A stretch of DNA of 35,772 nucleotides from Halobacteroidaceae bacterium (lineage in GTDB: Bacteria > Bacillota > Halanaerobiia > B1SED10-174): the NCBI GenBank assembly GCA_003551665.1, contig PUNE01000020.1, positions 1-35,772 of the forward strand, read 5' to 3'. The notes under the pieces are model-generated. The model saw only the letters and a list, made by a program, of their open reading frames with translations. It did not search any database and was not told the DNA's origin. Position numbers and translations under genes: made by a program. Positions 22,924 to 32,935 of the stretch are shown here, piece after piece. The first letter of the stretch is position 1; each line of letters starts with the position of its first letter.

Positions 22924-25152
22924 ATGTTTGCAAAGATAAATTTAGGCCTTTTATTATTCCTTCTTTGCATTTCAGTCCATATCTGTGCCGCCCCGGCTAA
23001 TATTGATTTAATTGGAGACGAAGGGCCCCTCGAATTCAAGGCAGCTGAATTAGATGGCCATTATTTCGGACCGGCTCGTGTTCTGGAGGAAATCCTGGAG
23101 GTTGAGCTCCGCTGGTTTGGGAGTTTGAAGCTACTGCAGTTTAAACTCGACGGGAAGGACTTCCGGCTGCGGGCCGGGGATCCCAACATGCAGGCGGGGG
23201 ACCGGGTTTTTCCCATTACAGAACCCCGAATAATTGATGATCAGCTCTGGGTTCCGCTTAAGGATGTACTGGGAGCCCTGAATTTCAGCGTTGCTTTTGA
23301 ACAAGAGGAAAATATCTTGCGTATCGCCACCGAGCCCACTATAATAAAGAAGGTAGACTGGGACAGAAGCAAGCAGAAACTGACAGTTGAAGCTGAAGAA
23401 AGGTTTACATATGAACTGGAAGAAGGGGAATATTTTTCTCTCAGTACTTTTGGTGCCCAACTTGATGAGGCACTTCGCAAGTATAATCTACCTGCGGGTT
23501 TGCAGTGGGAACAGGATCGATTGGATTCGAGGAATCTCGTTCAACCTCTCTGGATAGAGGAAAAAGAAGACAGGGTTTTTACCCTGACCTTCCAGTTTCC
23601 TGCCCAGCTTCTTGAAGTGGATTATCGCAGGGAAATGGGGCAACTCCGGGTTGAGTACGAGGGGTCTACCCTGGAATACCAGCTGCAAAAAGGTGAGGAT
23701 GAACACGTTCTTCTCCTGGAAAACACTGTGCCTTCGGAGAGATTTTTGGCTCCAGGTATTGATTTCAAGGCTACAGGAGGAACCGAGCCCCGTGTGGAAC
23801 TTTTCTTTTCCACTCCCACTGAAGTTGATTTCGATTTTAGGAGACTTGGGGAAACCGGCCTGGTCCTGGACTGGGTGGGAGATGGCTACATAGAGGATAT
23901 TAACTGGGTAAGATCGGAAGGAGAACGGCATCTGGTAATTTCTTCCTCCCGGCCTGTTGAAATGGAAAGTTTTATCCTGGAAGAACCAAAGCGGCTGGTT
24001 TTTGACCTTGGTAAAACCTGGCTTCCAGGGCCTGGTTCAACCATTCCCATAGAGGAAATGGGAATAAAACAGGCCCGTTATTCCCAGTTTGAACCAGAAA
24101 AGGTCAGGCTGGTTTTTGACCTGGACGAGTTCCCTGAATACGAGGTTGATACTGTTGATGGAGACCGTTATCAAAAAATTATTAGTTTTCCCGGATACCG
24201 GGAGTCTGAAGAAAGGGAACCAGAGGAAATTGAAGAACCTCTGCCCAGGGAAAGGTATGATTATGATTACCCGCACCTGGTTGCAATTGACAAAGAACAG
24301 GGGAGTAATTTTGATCTTTACCATATAGATTTGAGCGAGGCTACAAGTTATGAAGTAACCACCCTGACGAGTCCCGACCGGGTTATCGTGGATATTGAAG
24401 ATATTCGGGTGGGAACCGAGAACTTAAGGACTTTTAATTCTTCGCCCGTAAAAGGGGTCCGGGTGGGGCAGTTAAGCAATGACCCTGATGTTGTCCGGAT
24501 AGTATTCGACCTGGAATACAGGTCAGACTATGAGGTGAAATCACCTCCCAGCTCAGAGCGAATTACGGTCCAGTTTCCCCGGTCGCCCCTTGCTGGTAGA
24601 GTTGTGGTTATTGATCCGGGGCACGGGGGCATGGATCCAGGAGCCATCGGGCCATCGGGAACGATGGAAAAGGATGTTGTCCTGGCTATTTCTCTGAAGC
24701 TGGAAGAAATTCTCCATGATGCCGTAGCAATTCCAATGATGACCCGCTACAGGGACGAATTTATCCCCCTGCGGGAAAGGGCGGACTTTGCCAATCGGGC
24801 CAATGCAGACATTTTCCTCAGTATTCACGCCAATTCTGTAGCCAGGGATATTCCCGAGGGCACAGAAACCTATGTAAGAACCGGGGCCAGTGCTGCCACT
24901 CGTCTGCTGGCAGAAGAAGTGCAGCGACAGGTTGTGGAGACTCTGGGACTTCTTGACCGGGGAGTAAAACAGAAAAATTATGCTGTCCTGCATCCATTGA
25001 AAATGCCCGGTATTTTGCTGGAGGTTGCTTTTTTATCCAATTTAAGGGAAGAGAAGATGTTAGTTGATCCAGTCTGGCAGCAGAGAACTGCGGAAGCAAT
25101 TTTCCGTGCGCTTAACAGTTACTTTTCCAATTCCAATCTGGGGGCCCGTTAA
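22924..25152 (+). CDS. N-acetylmuramoyl-L-alanine amidase with AMIN domains
   Basis: The 742-residue exported protein has a signal peptide (about 1-25), then a copper-amine-oxidase-N-like domain (about 40-140; DPNMQAGDRVFPITEPRIIDDQLWVPLKDV). Strand-rich AMIN-type domains follow (about 330-400 and 450-550). The C-terminal catalytic Amidase_3 domain (about 559-735) has the complete zinc/catalytic set: H567 in DPGHGG, E582 in TMEKDVV, H635 in SIHANSV and E700 in LLEVAFLSN. It cleaves the amide bond between MurNAc and the stem peptide, in the periplasm or wall; AMIN domains target such enzymes to the septum or wall polymers. Acidic linkers surround residue 430. It heads the long operon that includes the racemase fusion, so wall turnover and glutamate racemisation are encoded together. 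Confidence 0.9.
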   Translation: MFAKINLGLLLFLLCISVHICAAPANIDLIGDEGPLEFKAAELDGHYFGPARVLEEILEVELRWFGSLKLLQFKLDGKDFRLRAGDPNMQAGDRVFPITEPRIIDDQLWVPLKDVLGALNFSVAFEQEENILRIATEPTIIKKVDWDRSKQKLTVEAEERFTYELEEGEYFSLSTFGAQLDEALRKYNLPAGLQWEQDRLDSRNLVQPLWIEEKEDRVFTLTFQFPAQLLEVDYRREMGQLRVEYEGSTLEYQLQKGEDEHVLLLENTVPSERFLAPGIDFKATGGTEPRVELFFSTPTEVDFDFRRLGETGLVLDWVGDGYIEDINWVRSEGERHLVISSSRPVEMESFILEEPKRLVFDLGKTWLPGPGSTIPIEEMGIKQARYSQFEPEKVRLVFDLDEFPEYEVDTVDGDRYQKIISFPGYRESEEREPEEIEEPLPRERYDYDYPHLVAIDKEQGSNFDLYHIDLSEATSYEVTTLTSPDRVIVDIEDIRVGTENLRTFNSSPVKGVRVGQLSNDPDVVRIVFDLEYRSDYEVKSPPSSERITVQFPRSPLAGRVVVIDPGHGGMDPGAIGPSGTMEKDVVLAISLKLEEILHDAVAIPMMTRYRDEFIPLRERADFANRANADIFLSIHANSVARDIPEGTETYVRTGASAATRLLAEEVQRQVVETLGLLDRGVKQKNYAVLHPLKMPGILLEVAFLSNLREEKMLVDPVWQQRTAEAIFRALNSYFSNSNLGAR

Positions 25153-25686
25153 ATGTTTACAGATTCCCTGATTCTTGGTGCTTTACTGATTTTTTCCCTG
25201 CGTATAATTGACGTTTCAATGGGGACAATCCGAATTATTTATGTTTTCAAAGGTCGGAGGCTGATAGCTGCTGCAATTGGGTTTGTAGAAATTACTATTT
25301 TCATTTATGCTCTGGGGAGTGTTGTGGCCAACCTGGATAACTGGCTGAATATTATTGCTTACTCCGGTGGATTTGCAGGGGGAACAATTCTGGGGAGTTT
25401 CATTGAAGAAAAAATGGCCCTGGGATTCATGACCGTCCAGATAATTCCCTCTGGCCCGACTCAAGCAGAACTTGCTGGAATCCTGCGGGAAGAAGGCTTT
25501 GGGGTAACAGCCTTTGATGCCTGGGGTAAGGATGGTTCAAAGGTTGTATTGCTGGTCCATTTATTCCGCAAAGACTGGGGGAAATTACAGGAGATTCTCA
25601 ACCGCCAGGATGAACATGCCTTTATAACCGTTATGGATACCCGCAGCACGAAGGGCGGTTATCTGAAACTCCTGAAGAAAAAATGA
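25153..25686 (+). CDS. DUF2179/DUF5698 membrane protein (UPF0316 type)
   Basis: The 177-residue protein has three hydrophobic segments in its first 85 residues, including LRIIDVSMGTIRIIYVFKGRR and GFVEITIFIYALGSVV, the diagnostic UPF0316 stretch. A soluble DUF2179 domain follows (about 95-170; ILREEGFGVTAFDAWGKDG...KVVLLVHLFRKD). The ATG directly follows the amidase stop, with no gap, and the stop overlaps the next gene by ATGA. DUF2179 domains also occur at the C-terminus of YitT-type membrane proteins and may bind small ligands; the role is unknown. Confidence 0.85.
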   Translation: MFTDSLILGALLIFSLRIIDVSMGTIRIIYVFKGRRLIAAAIGFVEITIFIYALGSVVANLDNWLNIIAYSGGFAGGTILGSFIEEKMALGFMTVQIIPSGPTQAELAGILREEGFGVTAFDAWGKDGSKVVLLVHLFRKDWGKLQEILNRQDEHAFITVMDTRSTKGGYLKLLKKK

Positions 25687-26150
25687 TCCTTTTTTTAACA
25701 ATTACCTTATTTGTTCTGGGTCTTTTGGGGACCCTTCTTCCTTTTCTGCCAGGCCCTTTTTTGATCTGGCTGGGAGTTTTTGTTTTCGGCTGGGCAGAAG
25801 GTTTTGTTACAGTAGATGTTACCCATCTTGTGGGGCAGGGTATCCTTGTTGGTATTGTTTTTGCGGTGGACTGGGTTAGCAGTTTCATCGGCGTAAAAAG
25901 AGCAGGGGGTTCGCGGGCTTCCCTGGCAGGTGCTGCCCTTGGCCTGCCCATTGGGCTAGTAATACTCGGTCCCCTGGGTTTTATCATCGGCCCTCTGGCC
26001 GGTGCTTTTCTTGTGGAATTCTTTTCCCGGGGAGACCTGGGCAAGGCCCTGCGGATAAGTATCGGGTCTCTCCTGGGTTTTCTGGGAGGAACTTTATTTA
26101 AGCTGATAGTGGGAATAGTAATGATTATCTGGTTCTTTCTTGTAATTTAG
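25683..26150 (+). CDS. DUF456-family membrane protein
   Basis: The 155-residue protein is almost entirely hydrophobic, with about four membrane segments. It shows family features: LGLLGTLLPFLPGPFLIWLGVFV near the N-terminus, a central VDWVSSFIGVKRAGGSRASLAGAALG, and PLGFIIGPLAGAFLVEF. It overlaps the previous gene by four bases and ends 34 bases before the racemase fusion. The family has no defined function; glycine-zipper-like spacing suggests oligomeric packing. Confidence 0.82.
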   Translation: MILFLTITLFVLGLLGTLLPFLPGPFLIWLGVFVFGWAEGFVTVDVTHLVGQGILVGIVFAVDWVSSFIGVKRAGGSRASLAGAALGLPIGLVILGPLGFIIGPLAGAFLVEFFSRGDLGKALRISIGSLLGFLGGTLFKLIVGIVMIIWFFLVI

Positions 26151-26184
26151 GGAAAAAATGCTCTAGAAAGAGGAGTTGAGAATA

Positions 26185-27411
26185 ATGTCAAAAAAACCCA
26201 TCGGAATATTTGACTCCGGTGTTGGGGGGCTGACAATTGCCAGCGAAATAATTAAAGCCATGCCCCGGGAAAATTTTATTTATTTAGGAGATACCCAGCA
26301 TAACCCTTACGGACCCCGCCCAATGAGCCAGGTCAGGTGTTATGTTGATTTTATTTCCCGCTACCTGGCCGAGGAAAGGGAATGCAAGGCGATCGTCATT
26401 GCCTGCAATACGGCAGCCATTGCGGGAAAGGAAATGGTTCGGGAAAAATATGATATTCCCGTGCTCGGGCCAGTAGGGGCTGGTGCAAGGGCAGCTGTGC
26501 AGGCCACCCGAAACGGGCGAATAGGGGTTGTTGCAACGGAAGGAACCATTAAAAGCGGGGCCTACCGGGAAGCAGTCCTGGATGCAGATGAAAAAATGAA
26601 GGTTTTTGGGGTTATGGCTCCCCGTTTTGTCCCTCTCGTGGAAAGTGGAGAATTCTCATCAGATCAGGTTCGGGAAGTGGCCCAGGAGTACCTGCAGGAG
26701 TTAATAGATGCCGAAGTGGATACCCTGATCCTGGGGTGCACCCACTACCCCTACCTGACAGAAGCCATCCAGGAGGTAATGGGCGAGGAGGTTTCGGTTG
26801 TGTTTCCTGGAGAAGCCATTGCCCTGGAGTTAAAGGAGAAACTCGAGGCCAGGGGGGAAACAGCCCCTGTTGATAATAAGGGGGAGGGGGAGTTTCTGGT
26901 AAGTGAACTGGAGTCCCTTTCCGAGGATTTTCTGAAAACCGGACCCCAGACCCTGGGCCTTGGGGAGCTCAATTTTTCCGAGTCCGATATTTTCCACCGC
27001 TCCAAGACAGTTGTCCTTGGGGTAATTGGTGCGGACGTCCACGCCGTGGGCAACAGGATCCTGGAATATGCCCTGGAAGAAGCTGGATTCAAAGTGGCAA
27101 ACATTGGAGTTATGGCTTCCCAACAGGAATTTATTGATGCAGCCATGGAAACAGGGGCGGAAGCCATTCTGGTCTCTTCCCTTTACGGCCATGGAGAAAT
27201 GGACTGCCGGGGCTTAAAGGAAAAATGTGTTGAAATGGGACTGGAAGATGTCTTTCTTTATGTTGGAGGCAATCTTGTAATTGGCAAGCAGAGCTGGCCC
27301 GAAGTCCGGGAAAAATTCAAGAACATGGGTTTTGACAGGGTATACCCCCCGGGAACAACACCGGAAGAAGCCATTAACGATTTGCGCCGTGACCTGTACT
27401 GTGGAGACTGA
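26185..27411 (+). CDS. Fusion of glutamate racemase (MurI) and glutamate mutase S subunit (GlmS/MutS)
   Basis: This 408-residue protein joins two complete enzymes. Residues 1-260 are a glutamate racemase: D10 in [18 protein letters not shown], catalytic C74 (IACNTAA), [11 protein letters not shown], and catalytic C185-H187 (GCTHYPY). Residues 274-405 are the cobalamin-binding S subunit of glutamate mutase: GADVHAVG (282-289), with H286 the lower cobalt ligand, then SSLYGHGE and YVGGNLVIG. The linker is short (about 255-274). ATG 26185 lies 9 bases after AGGAG; a TTG at 26176 is in frame but sits on that site. The partner subunit and reactivase are encoded directly downstream. MurI makes D-glutamate for the wall and can run in reverse; the mutase turns L-glutamate into 3-methylaspartate. 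Both halves keep their key residues, so this is not a decayed gene. Confidence 0.92.
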   Translation: MSKKPIGIFDSGVGGLTIASEIIKAMPRENFIYLGDTQHNPYGPRPMSQVRCYVDFISRYLAEERECKAIVIACNTAAIAGKEMVREKYDIPVLGPVGAGARAAVQATRNGRIGVVATEGTIKSGAYREAVLDADEKMKVFGVMAPRFVPLVESGEFSSDQVREVAQEYLQELIDAEVDTLILGCTHYPYLTEAIQEVMGEEVSVVFPGEAIALELKEKLEARGETAPVDNKGEGEFLVSELESLSEDFLKTGPQTLGLGELNFSESDIFHRSKTVVLGVIGADVHAVGNRILEYALEEAGFKVANIGVMASQQEFIDAAMETGAEAILVSSLYGHGEMDCRGLKEKCVEMGLEDVFLYVGGNLVIGKQSWPEVREKFKNMGFDRVYPPGTTPEEAINDLRRDLYCGD

Positions 27412-27422
27412 GGGGGAGCGCA

Positions 27423-28832
27423 ATGAATAGAGCAATTCTGTTTGATATCGGGAGCACATTTACCAAGGCCAGGGTAGTTGACCTGGAAACTGGTGATTTG
27501 ATAAATTCTTCAGAAGCTCCCACAACGGTTTTTGATGATGTGAGCATAGGTGTCCGAAGGGCTCTGGAGGGTCTCGGGGAGTGGGAAAAGGCTCGAGTCA
27601 GACTGGCCTGCTCCAGTGCTGCTGGCGGATTGCGCCTCGTGGCAATTGGGCTTGTTCCCTCTCTTACAGCAGAAGCCGCGCGCCGGGCGGCCCTGGGTGC
27701 AGGAGCTCGGGTTCTGGCAACCTATTCCTACGAGCTTTCCCCCGAAGAAGTGGGAGAGATCGAAGAACTCGACCCGGATATCATTCTCCTGGCCGGGGGA
27801 ACCGACGGGGGTAATAAAGAACACCTTCTGTCTAACAGCCGGCTTCTTGCGGAAACCAGTCTGAAGTGCCCCCTGGTTCTGGCGGGAAATATCAAGGTCC
27901 GTGGGCGGGCAGAAAAAATTCTTTCTGAAGGTAAACTTCGGGTGTTTCCCACGGAAAATGTGATGCCCGACCTGGAAGTATTAAATATTGAGCCCTGCCG
28001 GAAACTGATCCGCAGGGTATTCCTGGAAAGGATAACGCGGGCCAAGGGCCTGGAAAACCTTCCGGCGATTGATAACATCCTTATGCCAACGCCTGCTGCA
28101 GTTCTGGAGGGTGCTATCCTCCTGAATCGTGGTCCTGGAGAGGGTAAGAAAGGCTGGGGAGATGTAATGGTTGCCGATATTGGAGGAGCGACTACTGATA
28201 TCCATTCCCTGGCCCGGGGAGAACCCGAATCGCCCGGAGTTACCCCTAAAGGTTTGCCAGAACCCTTTGCCAAACGGACGGTGGAGGGAGACCTGGGACT
28301 GCGCTATAATGCCAGGAATATTGTCCAGACCTGGGGAGAAGAAAGGTTTTTCCGACTTCTCCAGGAATCTTACCCCTACCAGGATTGGGAACCTGAATTG
28401 GAGAAATACCTGGAGCGAATTGAAAAAGAACCGGGAAGTGTTCCCCGGGAAGGGCCCGAGAAAATGATAGATACCGCCCTGGGGCGGGCTGCAGTTGCCC
28501 TGAGCAGTGACCGCCACTGTGGAATGCTGGAGCAGGTTTTTACACCCCAGGGGCCGGTTTTATTCCAGTACGGGAAGGATTTAACCGGTGTAAAAAAAGT
28601 TGTTGGTTGCGGAGGTATCCTTGCCAAAGGACCTGACCCGGGAATTATCCTGGAGGGGATTTCGGCAGGAACCGGAAGGGAACAGGTTTTACGGCCGCAG
28701 GAACCCGAATTATATCTTGACCGTGACTATATAATGTTTGCCGCGGGGCTTTTAGCCAAAGACTATTCCCAGGCGGCATTCAGACTAATGGAAAAATCAT
28801 TAATAAAAATTGAAAGGGGCAAAAGTGAGTAA
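27423..28832 (+). CDS. glmL: Glutamate mutase reactivating ATPase, GlmL/MutL
   Basis: The 469-residue protein belongs to the GlmL family of actin-like (ASKHA) ATPases. Phosphate-1 motif is [13 protein letters not shown] near the N-terminus, phosphate-2 motif [13 protein letters not shown] (about 255), and adenosine motif [12 protein letters not shown] (about 395). [10 protein letters not shown] and [10 protein letters not shown] are typical of the family. It exchanges damaged cobalamin out of the glutamate mutase complex at the expense of ATP, as MutL-type proteins do. It follows the fusion gene by 11 bases, behind GAGGGGG, and its TAA overlaps the glmE ATG by one base: the classic glmS-glmL-glmE order of clostridia. 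Confidence 0.93.
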   Translation: MNRAILFDIGSTFTKARVVDLETGDLINSSEAPTTVFDDVSIGVRRALEGLGEWEKARVRLACSSAAGGLRLVAIGLVPSLTAEAARRAALGAGARVLATYSYELSPEEVGEIEELDPDIILLAGGTDGGNKEHLLSNSRLLAETSLKCPLVLAGNIKVRGRAEKILSEGKLRVFPTENVMPDLEVLNIEPCRKLIRRVFLERITRAKGLENLPAIDNILMPTPAAVLEGAILLNRGPGEGKKGWGDVMVADIGGATTDIHSLARGEPESPGVTPKGLPEPFAKRTVEGDLGLRYNARNIVQTWGEERFFRLLQESYPYQDWEPELEKYLERIEKEPGSVPREGPEKMIDTALGRAAVALSSDRHCGMLEQVFTPQGPVLFQYGKDLTGVKKVVGCGGILAKGPDPGIILEGISAGTGREQVLRPQEPELYLDRDYIMFAAGLLAKDYSQAAFRLMEKSLIKIERGKSE

Positions 28833-30298
28833 TGGAGCTGGCAAAAGGATCGCTCGCAAATGAAAAGTTAACCTGGGAACAACTGGGAGAAGAGCGGAAG
28901 GAAATTCTCGGCCAATGGCCAACGGGTCAGGAAGTTGACCTGGAGGAGGGCATTGAATTTCACAAACGGTTGCCCGAAAAAAAACGGATGGCAGATGTTC
29001 TGGGCCGAGCCAAGGATGAGAAAAGAACTTTAATTCAGCCCCGGGCGGGTGTCGCCCTGGTGGATGAGCATATTGAACTTTTGAAATACCTCCAGGACAA
29101 AGGAGAAGCAGACCTCCTTCCCACGACTATTGACAGCTATACCCGTCAGAATCGCTACCAGGAGGCAGAAAAAGGTATCATAGAAAGCAAAAACCAGGGG
29201 CGTTCCCTTTTGAACGGGTTCCCTGCTGTAAACCACGGAGTAGGGGTGAGCCGAAGAGTTATTGAAGCTTTGGACCGACCGGTTCAGATCAGGCACGGAA
29301 CTCCTGATGCCCGGCTCCTTGCAGAGATTACACTTGCCGCAGGGTTCACTGATTTCGAGGGAGGGGGAATTTCCTACAATATTCCCTATGCCAAGAAGGT
29401 ATCCCTGGAAGACACAATTAGCTACTGGCAGTACGTGGACCGCCTGGTTGGATATTATGCCGAACAGGGAGTAATTATCAACCGTGAACCCTTTGGTCCC
29501 CTTACCGGAACTCTGGTTCCTCCATCTGTCTCCCACGCTGTAGGAATTATTGAAGCCCTTTTAGCTGCGGAACAGGGTGTTCGAGCAATTACTATCGGCT
29601 ATGGCCAGTGCGGAAACCTTTTCCAGGACCTGGCTGCACTGCAGACCCTGGAAGAACTGGGGGAGGAATACCTGGAAGAACAGGGGCACGGAGATGTACT
29701 CCTGACAACCGTTTTCCACCAGTGGATGGGCGGATTTCCCCAGGATGAAGCCAAGGCCTTTGGAGTAATTTCCTGGGGTGGAGTTACTCCTTCCCTTGCT
29801 GCTACCACGAAAATTATTGTTAAAACTCCCCACGAGGCCATGGGCATTCCCACAATGGAGGCCAATGCCCAGGGTTTGCGAGCCACCAAGCAGATGGTTA
29901 ACATGCTCCGGGACCAGGTTATCGAACAGTCCAAAAAGCTCGACCTGGAAAAAGAGCTGATCCGGGATGAGGTCAGGGCCATAATTGACAGGGTGCTTGA
30001 ACTGGGTGAAGGCGATCTGGCCCGCGGTGTTGTAGCTTCCTTCCAGGCGGGTGTCCTTGATATCCCCTTTGCACCTTCACGCTATAACAAGGGTTTGACG
30101 CTGCCTGCCCGGGACAACGAGGGAGCAGTGAGATTCCTCGATACCGGAAACCTGCCTTTCCCCAAAGAAATTGTTGAGCACCACCGGGAGATGTTGAAGG
30201 AACGGGGACGCAGCGAGGGAAGAGACCCCAGCTTCCAGATGGTAATTGACGATATCTATGCCATTGGCAAGGGAATGCTGGTTGGGCGGCCCCGCTGA
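28832..30298 (+). CDS. glmE: Methylaspartate (glutamate) mutase epsilon subunit
   Basis: The 488-residue catalytic TIM-barrel subunit is of normal length. By pattern comparison with the Clostridium cochlearium enzyme, all substrate-binding residues are present with a constant offset of five: the arginines R71, R105 and R154 (IRHGTPDA), E176 and Y182 (EGGGISY). With the GlmS domain encoded upstream it binds adenosylcobalamin and converts L-glutamate to L-threo-3-methylaspartate by a radical 1,2-shift. It should therefore be an active enzyme and, if so, recruits the racemase-fused S subunit. It overlaps glmL by one base and is followed 14 bases later by the ammonia-lyase. Confidence 0.95.
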   Translation: MELAKGSLANEKLTWEQLGEERKEILGQWPTGQEVDLEEGIEFHKRLPEKKRMADVLGRAKDEKRTLIQPRAGVALVDEHIELLKYLQDKGEADLLPTTIDSYTRQNRYQEAEKGIIESKNQGRSLLNGFPAVNHGVGVSRRVIEALDRPVQIRHGTPDARLLAEITLAAGFTDFEGGGISYNIPYAKKVSLEDTISYWQYVDRLVGYYAEQGVIINREPFGPLTGTLVPPSVSHAVGIIEALLAAEQGVRAITIGYGQCGNLFQDLAALQTLEELGEEYLEEQGHGDVLLTTVFHQWMGGFPQDEAKAFGVISWGGVTPSLAATTKIIVKTPHEAMGIPTMEANAQGLRATKQMVNMLRDQVIEQSKKLDLEKELIRDEVRAIIDRVLELGEGDLARGVVASFQAGVLDIPFAPSRYNKGLTLPARDNEGAVRFLDTGNLPFPKEIVEHHREMLKERGRSEGRDPSFQMVIDDIYAIGKGMLVGRPR

Positions 30299-30312
30299 AA
30301 GGAGAACTAAGA

Positions 30313-31560
30313 ATGAAAATAATTGATGTTGTTGCCGCACCAGGATTGACAGGTTTTTACTTTGATGACCAGCAGGCAATAAAGCAGGACGCTGAAGAAG
30401 ATGGTTTTGCCTACCTGGGGCAGACCAGGACCCCGGGTTTTGGTTCTATCCGCCAGAAGGGGGAATCTCTCTCCATTTTACTTCGCCTTGATGACGGCCA
30501 GGTAGCCTGGGGAGACTGTGCTGCAGTTCAGTATTCCGGGGCGGGAGGCCGGGACCCGCTTTTTCTGGCCAGAGATTTTAAACCCCTGGTTGAGAGAGAA
30601 ATCAGGGAGCTCCTGCTGGGCAGGGACCTGACTTCTTTTCGGGAACTGACCCGGGAGGTTAACAGCCACCAGGTGGGAGGAAGGCCTCTACACCTGGCCT
30701 TGCAGTATGGGATTTCCCAGGCTCTCCTGGATGCTGTTGCTTGCTCCAGGAAAAAGCAGATGGTGGAAGTTCTCCTGGAAGAATATGACCTGCCCCGGCC
30801 GGGAAAAGGGGTTCCCATTTTTGCCCAGACGGGGGACGACAGGTATACAAATGTGGACAAAATGATAATCAAGGAAGTTGATGTGCTACCCCATGGCCTG
30901 ATCAATAATGTTAAGAAAAAACTGGGTGCCAGGGGAGAGAAATTGATTGAATATATCCAGTGGATAAAGGGTAGAATAGAAAAAATAGGGAAAGAAGGGT
31001 ACCAGCCTATCTTCCATTTTGATGTTTATGGAACAATTGGCATTGCCTTTGGGGATAACATGCAGGCCATGCGCGATTACCTGCTGCAGGTTGAAGAAGC
31101 CGCAGCTCCCTATAAAGTTCGGGTAGAGGGGCCAATGGATGCCGGTAATAAAAGGGACCAGATAGAACAGCTAGCCCGACTGACCTCCCTCCTGAACCAT
31201 GAAGGTAGCAGGTTGGAACTTGTTGCCGATGAATGGTGCAATACCCTTCAGGATATCAAGGATTTTGTCAGGGCAGGAGCAGGGCACATGATGCAGATTA
31301 AAACCCCTGACCTGGGTGGTGTGGAAAATACCGTGGAAGCAGTTCTGCACTGCAGGGAAAACGGTGTTGGTGCCTACCAGGGAGGAACCTGCAATGAAAC
31401 CGACCGGTCGGCCCGCGTATGTGTCCATACAGCCCTGGCAGCCCGCCCTCAGCAGATGCTGGCCAAGCCGGGAATGGGAGTTGACGAGGGCTTGATGATT
31501 GTCCAGAATGAGATGAACCGAACCCTGACTCTCCTGGAAAGGGGGAAACAAAGTGGGTAG
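30313..31560 (+). CDS. mal: Methylaspartate ammonia-lyase
   Basis: The 415-residue protein is an enolase-superfamily methylaspartate ammonia-lyase of usual length. Active-site residues known from the Clostridium amygdalinum enzyme are present: H194 (LPHGLINN), metal ligand D237 (HFDVYGTIG), the VEGPMD and VADEW segments carrying the other two metal acids, Q328 and base K330 (QIKTPDLGG). It eliminates ammonia from 3-methylaspartate to give mesaconate, the second step of the methylaspartate pathway. AAAGGAG precedes the ATG. Its stop overlaps the next gene by eight bases. Confidence 0.95.
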   Translation: MKIIDVVAAPGLTGFYFDDQQAIKQDAEEDGFAYLGQTRTPGFGSIRQKGESLSILLRLDDGQVAWGDCAAVQYSGAGGRDPLFLARDFKPLVEREIRELLLGRDLTSFRELTREVNSHQVGGRPLHLALQYGISQALLDAVACSRKKQMVEVLLEEYDLPRPGKGVPIFAQTGDDRYTNVDKMIIKEVDVLPHGLINNVKKKLGARGEKLIEYIQWIKGRIEKIGKEGYQPIFHFDVYGTIGIAFGDNMQAMRDYLLQVEEAAAPYKVRVEGPMDAGNKRDQIEQLARLTSLLNHEGSRLELVADEWCNTLQDIKDFVRAGAGHMMQIKTPDLGGVENTVEAVLHCRENGVGAYQGGTCNETDRSARVCVHTALAARPQQMLAKPGMGVDEGLMIVQNEMNRTLTLLERGKQSG

Positions 31561-32935
31561 AGAATTAAAAATTCTATCACCAACTGCAATCCTTGGTTAT
31601 GGGTTTCCCCGGGATTCCTGGGAGAAAGGGCTTGCTGCAGACCCGGACCTTGTTGCAGTTGATGCGGGTTCAGTTGATCCCGGACCTTTTTACCTGGGCT
31701 CGGGAAAATCCTTTACTGACCGCAGCGGGGTCAAAAGAGACCTGCGCTTCATGCTCAGGGGCGCCCGGGAACTGGATATTCCCGTTCTGATCGGGACAGC
31801 CGGAGGGGCCGGGGCAGACCCTCACCTGGAATGGTGCAGTGAAATTATAACCGAAATTGCCCGAGAAGAAGGCCTTCGTTTTGATCTGGCACTGATTGGA
31901 GCTGAAGTCCCTAAAAAAATGGCCCGGGAATGGTTTCGGGAGGGGAGATTCAGGGAAAACAATGACCTGCCAGTTAACGAAGAAGAGATTGGAAAGTCCG
32001 AACGTATTGTAGCCCAGATGGGCAGCGAGCCTTTTATTACAGCCCTGGAGAAAGGAGCCCAGGTCATTCTGGCAGGTCGGGCTTATGACCCGTCGGTTTT
32101 TGCAGCCTATCCCATCTGGAAAGGGTATGATCCCGCGCTGGCCCTGCACCTGGGTAAGATCCTGGAATGCGCGGCCATAGCATCCGAACCGGGGAGCGGG
32201 CGGGACGCCATGCTGGGAATTCTGGGAGATGATTATTTCCAGGTAGAGCCCCTTAATAACAGGCGAAGGTGTACGCCCACCTCGGTAGCTGCCCATACCC
32301 TCTATGAGAAAAGTGATCCCCTTCACCTTCCAGGGCCTGGGGGAGAACTAAACCTCGAGCAGACCTCCTTCAAAGCAATAAGCGACCGCCGGGTAGAAGT
32401 AAGGGGAACCCGCTTTGAAAAAACCCCTGACTATTTATTGAAGCTTGAAGGGGCGAAAAAGGTTGGCTACCGGACGGTTTCCATTGCCGGGGTCAGGGAT
32501 CCAATAATGATCAGGGAGATGGACAATATCAACCGGGAGGTTAAAGCAGAGGTTCTCGATAATTTCCAGGGGGAGATTGATCCCTCGCAATTTCACCTCC
32601 TGTTCCGGATGTACGGCAAAAATGGTGTGATGGGGGACCTGGAACCTGCTGCTTTTAAAGGACATGAACTCGGCCTTGTTATTGAAGCCGTTGCCCCAAC
32701 ACAGGCCTGGGCAGATACCCTGTGCAGTTTTGCCCGCTCAACCATGCTTCACTACGGGTATAAAGGTCGTATCTCTACTGCAGGGAACCTGGCCTTTCCC
32801 TATTCCCCTTCTGATTTTTCGGGGGGAGCAGTATATGAGTTTAACATCCACCACCTTGTGGGTATAAAAGACCCGGCCGGGCATTTTCCTGTAAAGCTCG
32901 TTCCCGGGTTTGACGGGAGGAGATCTGATGGCTAA
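31553..32935 (+). CDS. AtuA-family protein (DUF1446, acyclic terpene utilisation type)
   Basis: The 460-residue cytoplasmic protein matches the DUF1446/AtuA family: GTAGGAGADPHLEW, IVAQMGSEPFITALEKGAQVILAGRAYDPS (in two parts) and a C-terminal FHLLFRMYGKNGVMGDLEP segment. It starts with GTG inside the end of mal and overlaps the following DUF4387 gene by eight bases. AtuA-like proteins plus DUF4387 are often neighbours of methylaspartate ammonia-lyase, although the reaction is not established in what I know. No mesaconase or citramalate lyase gene is in this window, so a role after mesaconate is a reasonable guess. Confidence 0.85.
   Translation: MGRELKILSPTAILGYGFPRDSWEKGLAADPDLVAVDAGSVDPGPFYLGSGKSFTDRSGVKRDLRFMLRGARELDIPVLIGTAGGAGADPHLEWCSEIITEIAREEGLRFDLALIGAEVPKKMAREWFREGRFRENNDLPVNEEEIGKSERIVAQMGSEPFITALEKGAQVILAGRAYDPSVFAAYPIWKGYDPALALHLGKILECAAIASEPGSGRDAMLGILGDDYFQVEPLNNRRRCTPTSVAAHTLYEKSDPLHLPGPGGELNLEQTSFKAISDRRVEVRGTRFEKTPDYLLKLEGAKKVGYRTVSIAGVRDPIMIREMDNINREVKAEVLDNFQGEIDPSQFHLLFRMYGKNGVMGDLEPAAFKGHELGLVIEAVAPTQAWADTLCSFARSTMLHYGYKGRISTAGNLAFPYSPSDFSGGAVYEFNIHHLVGIKDPAGHFPVKLVPGFDGRRSDG

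Noticed and set aside
27728-28517. Two minus-strand open frames of about 180 codons opposite glmL
   Set aside because: Both lie opposite glmL, whose family motifs cover the full length; they show no motif of their own.
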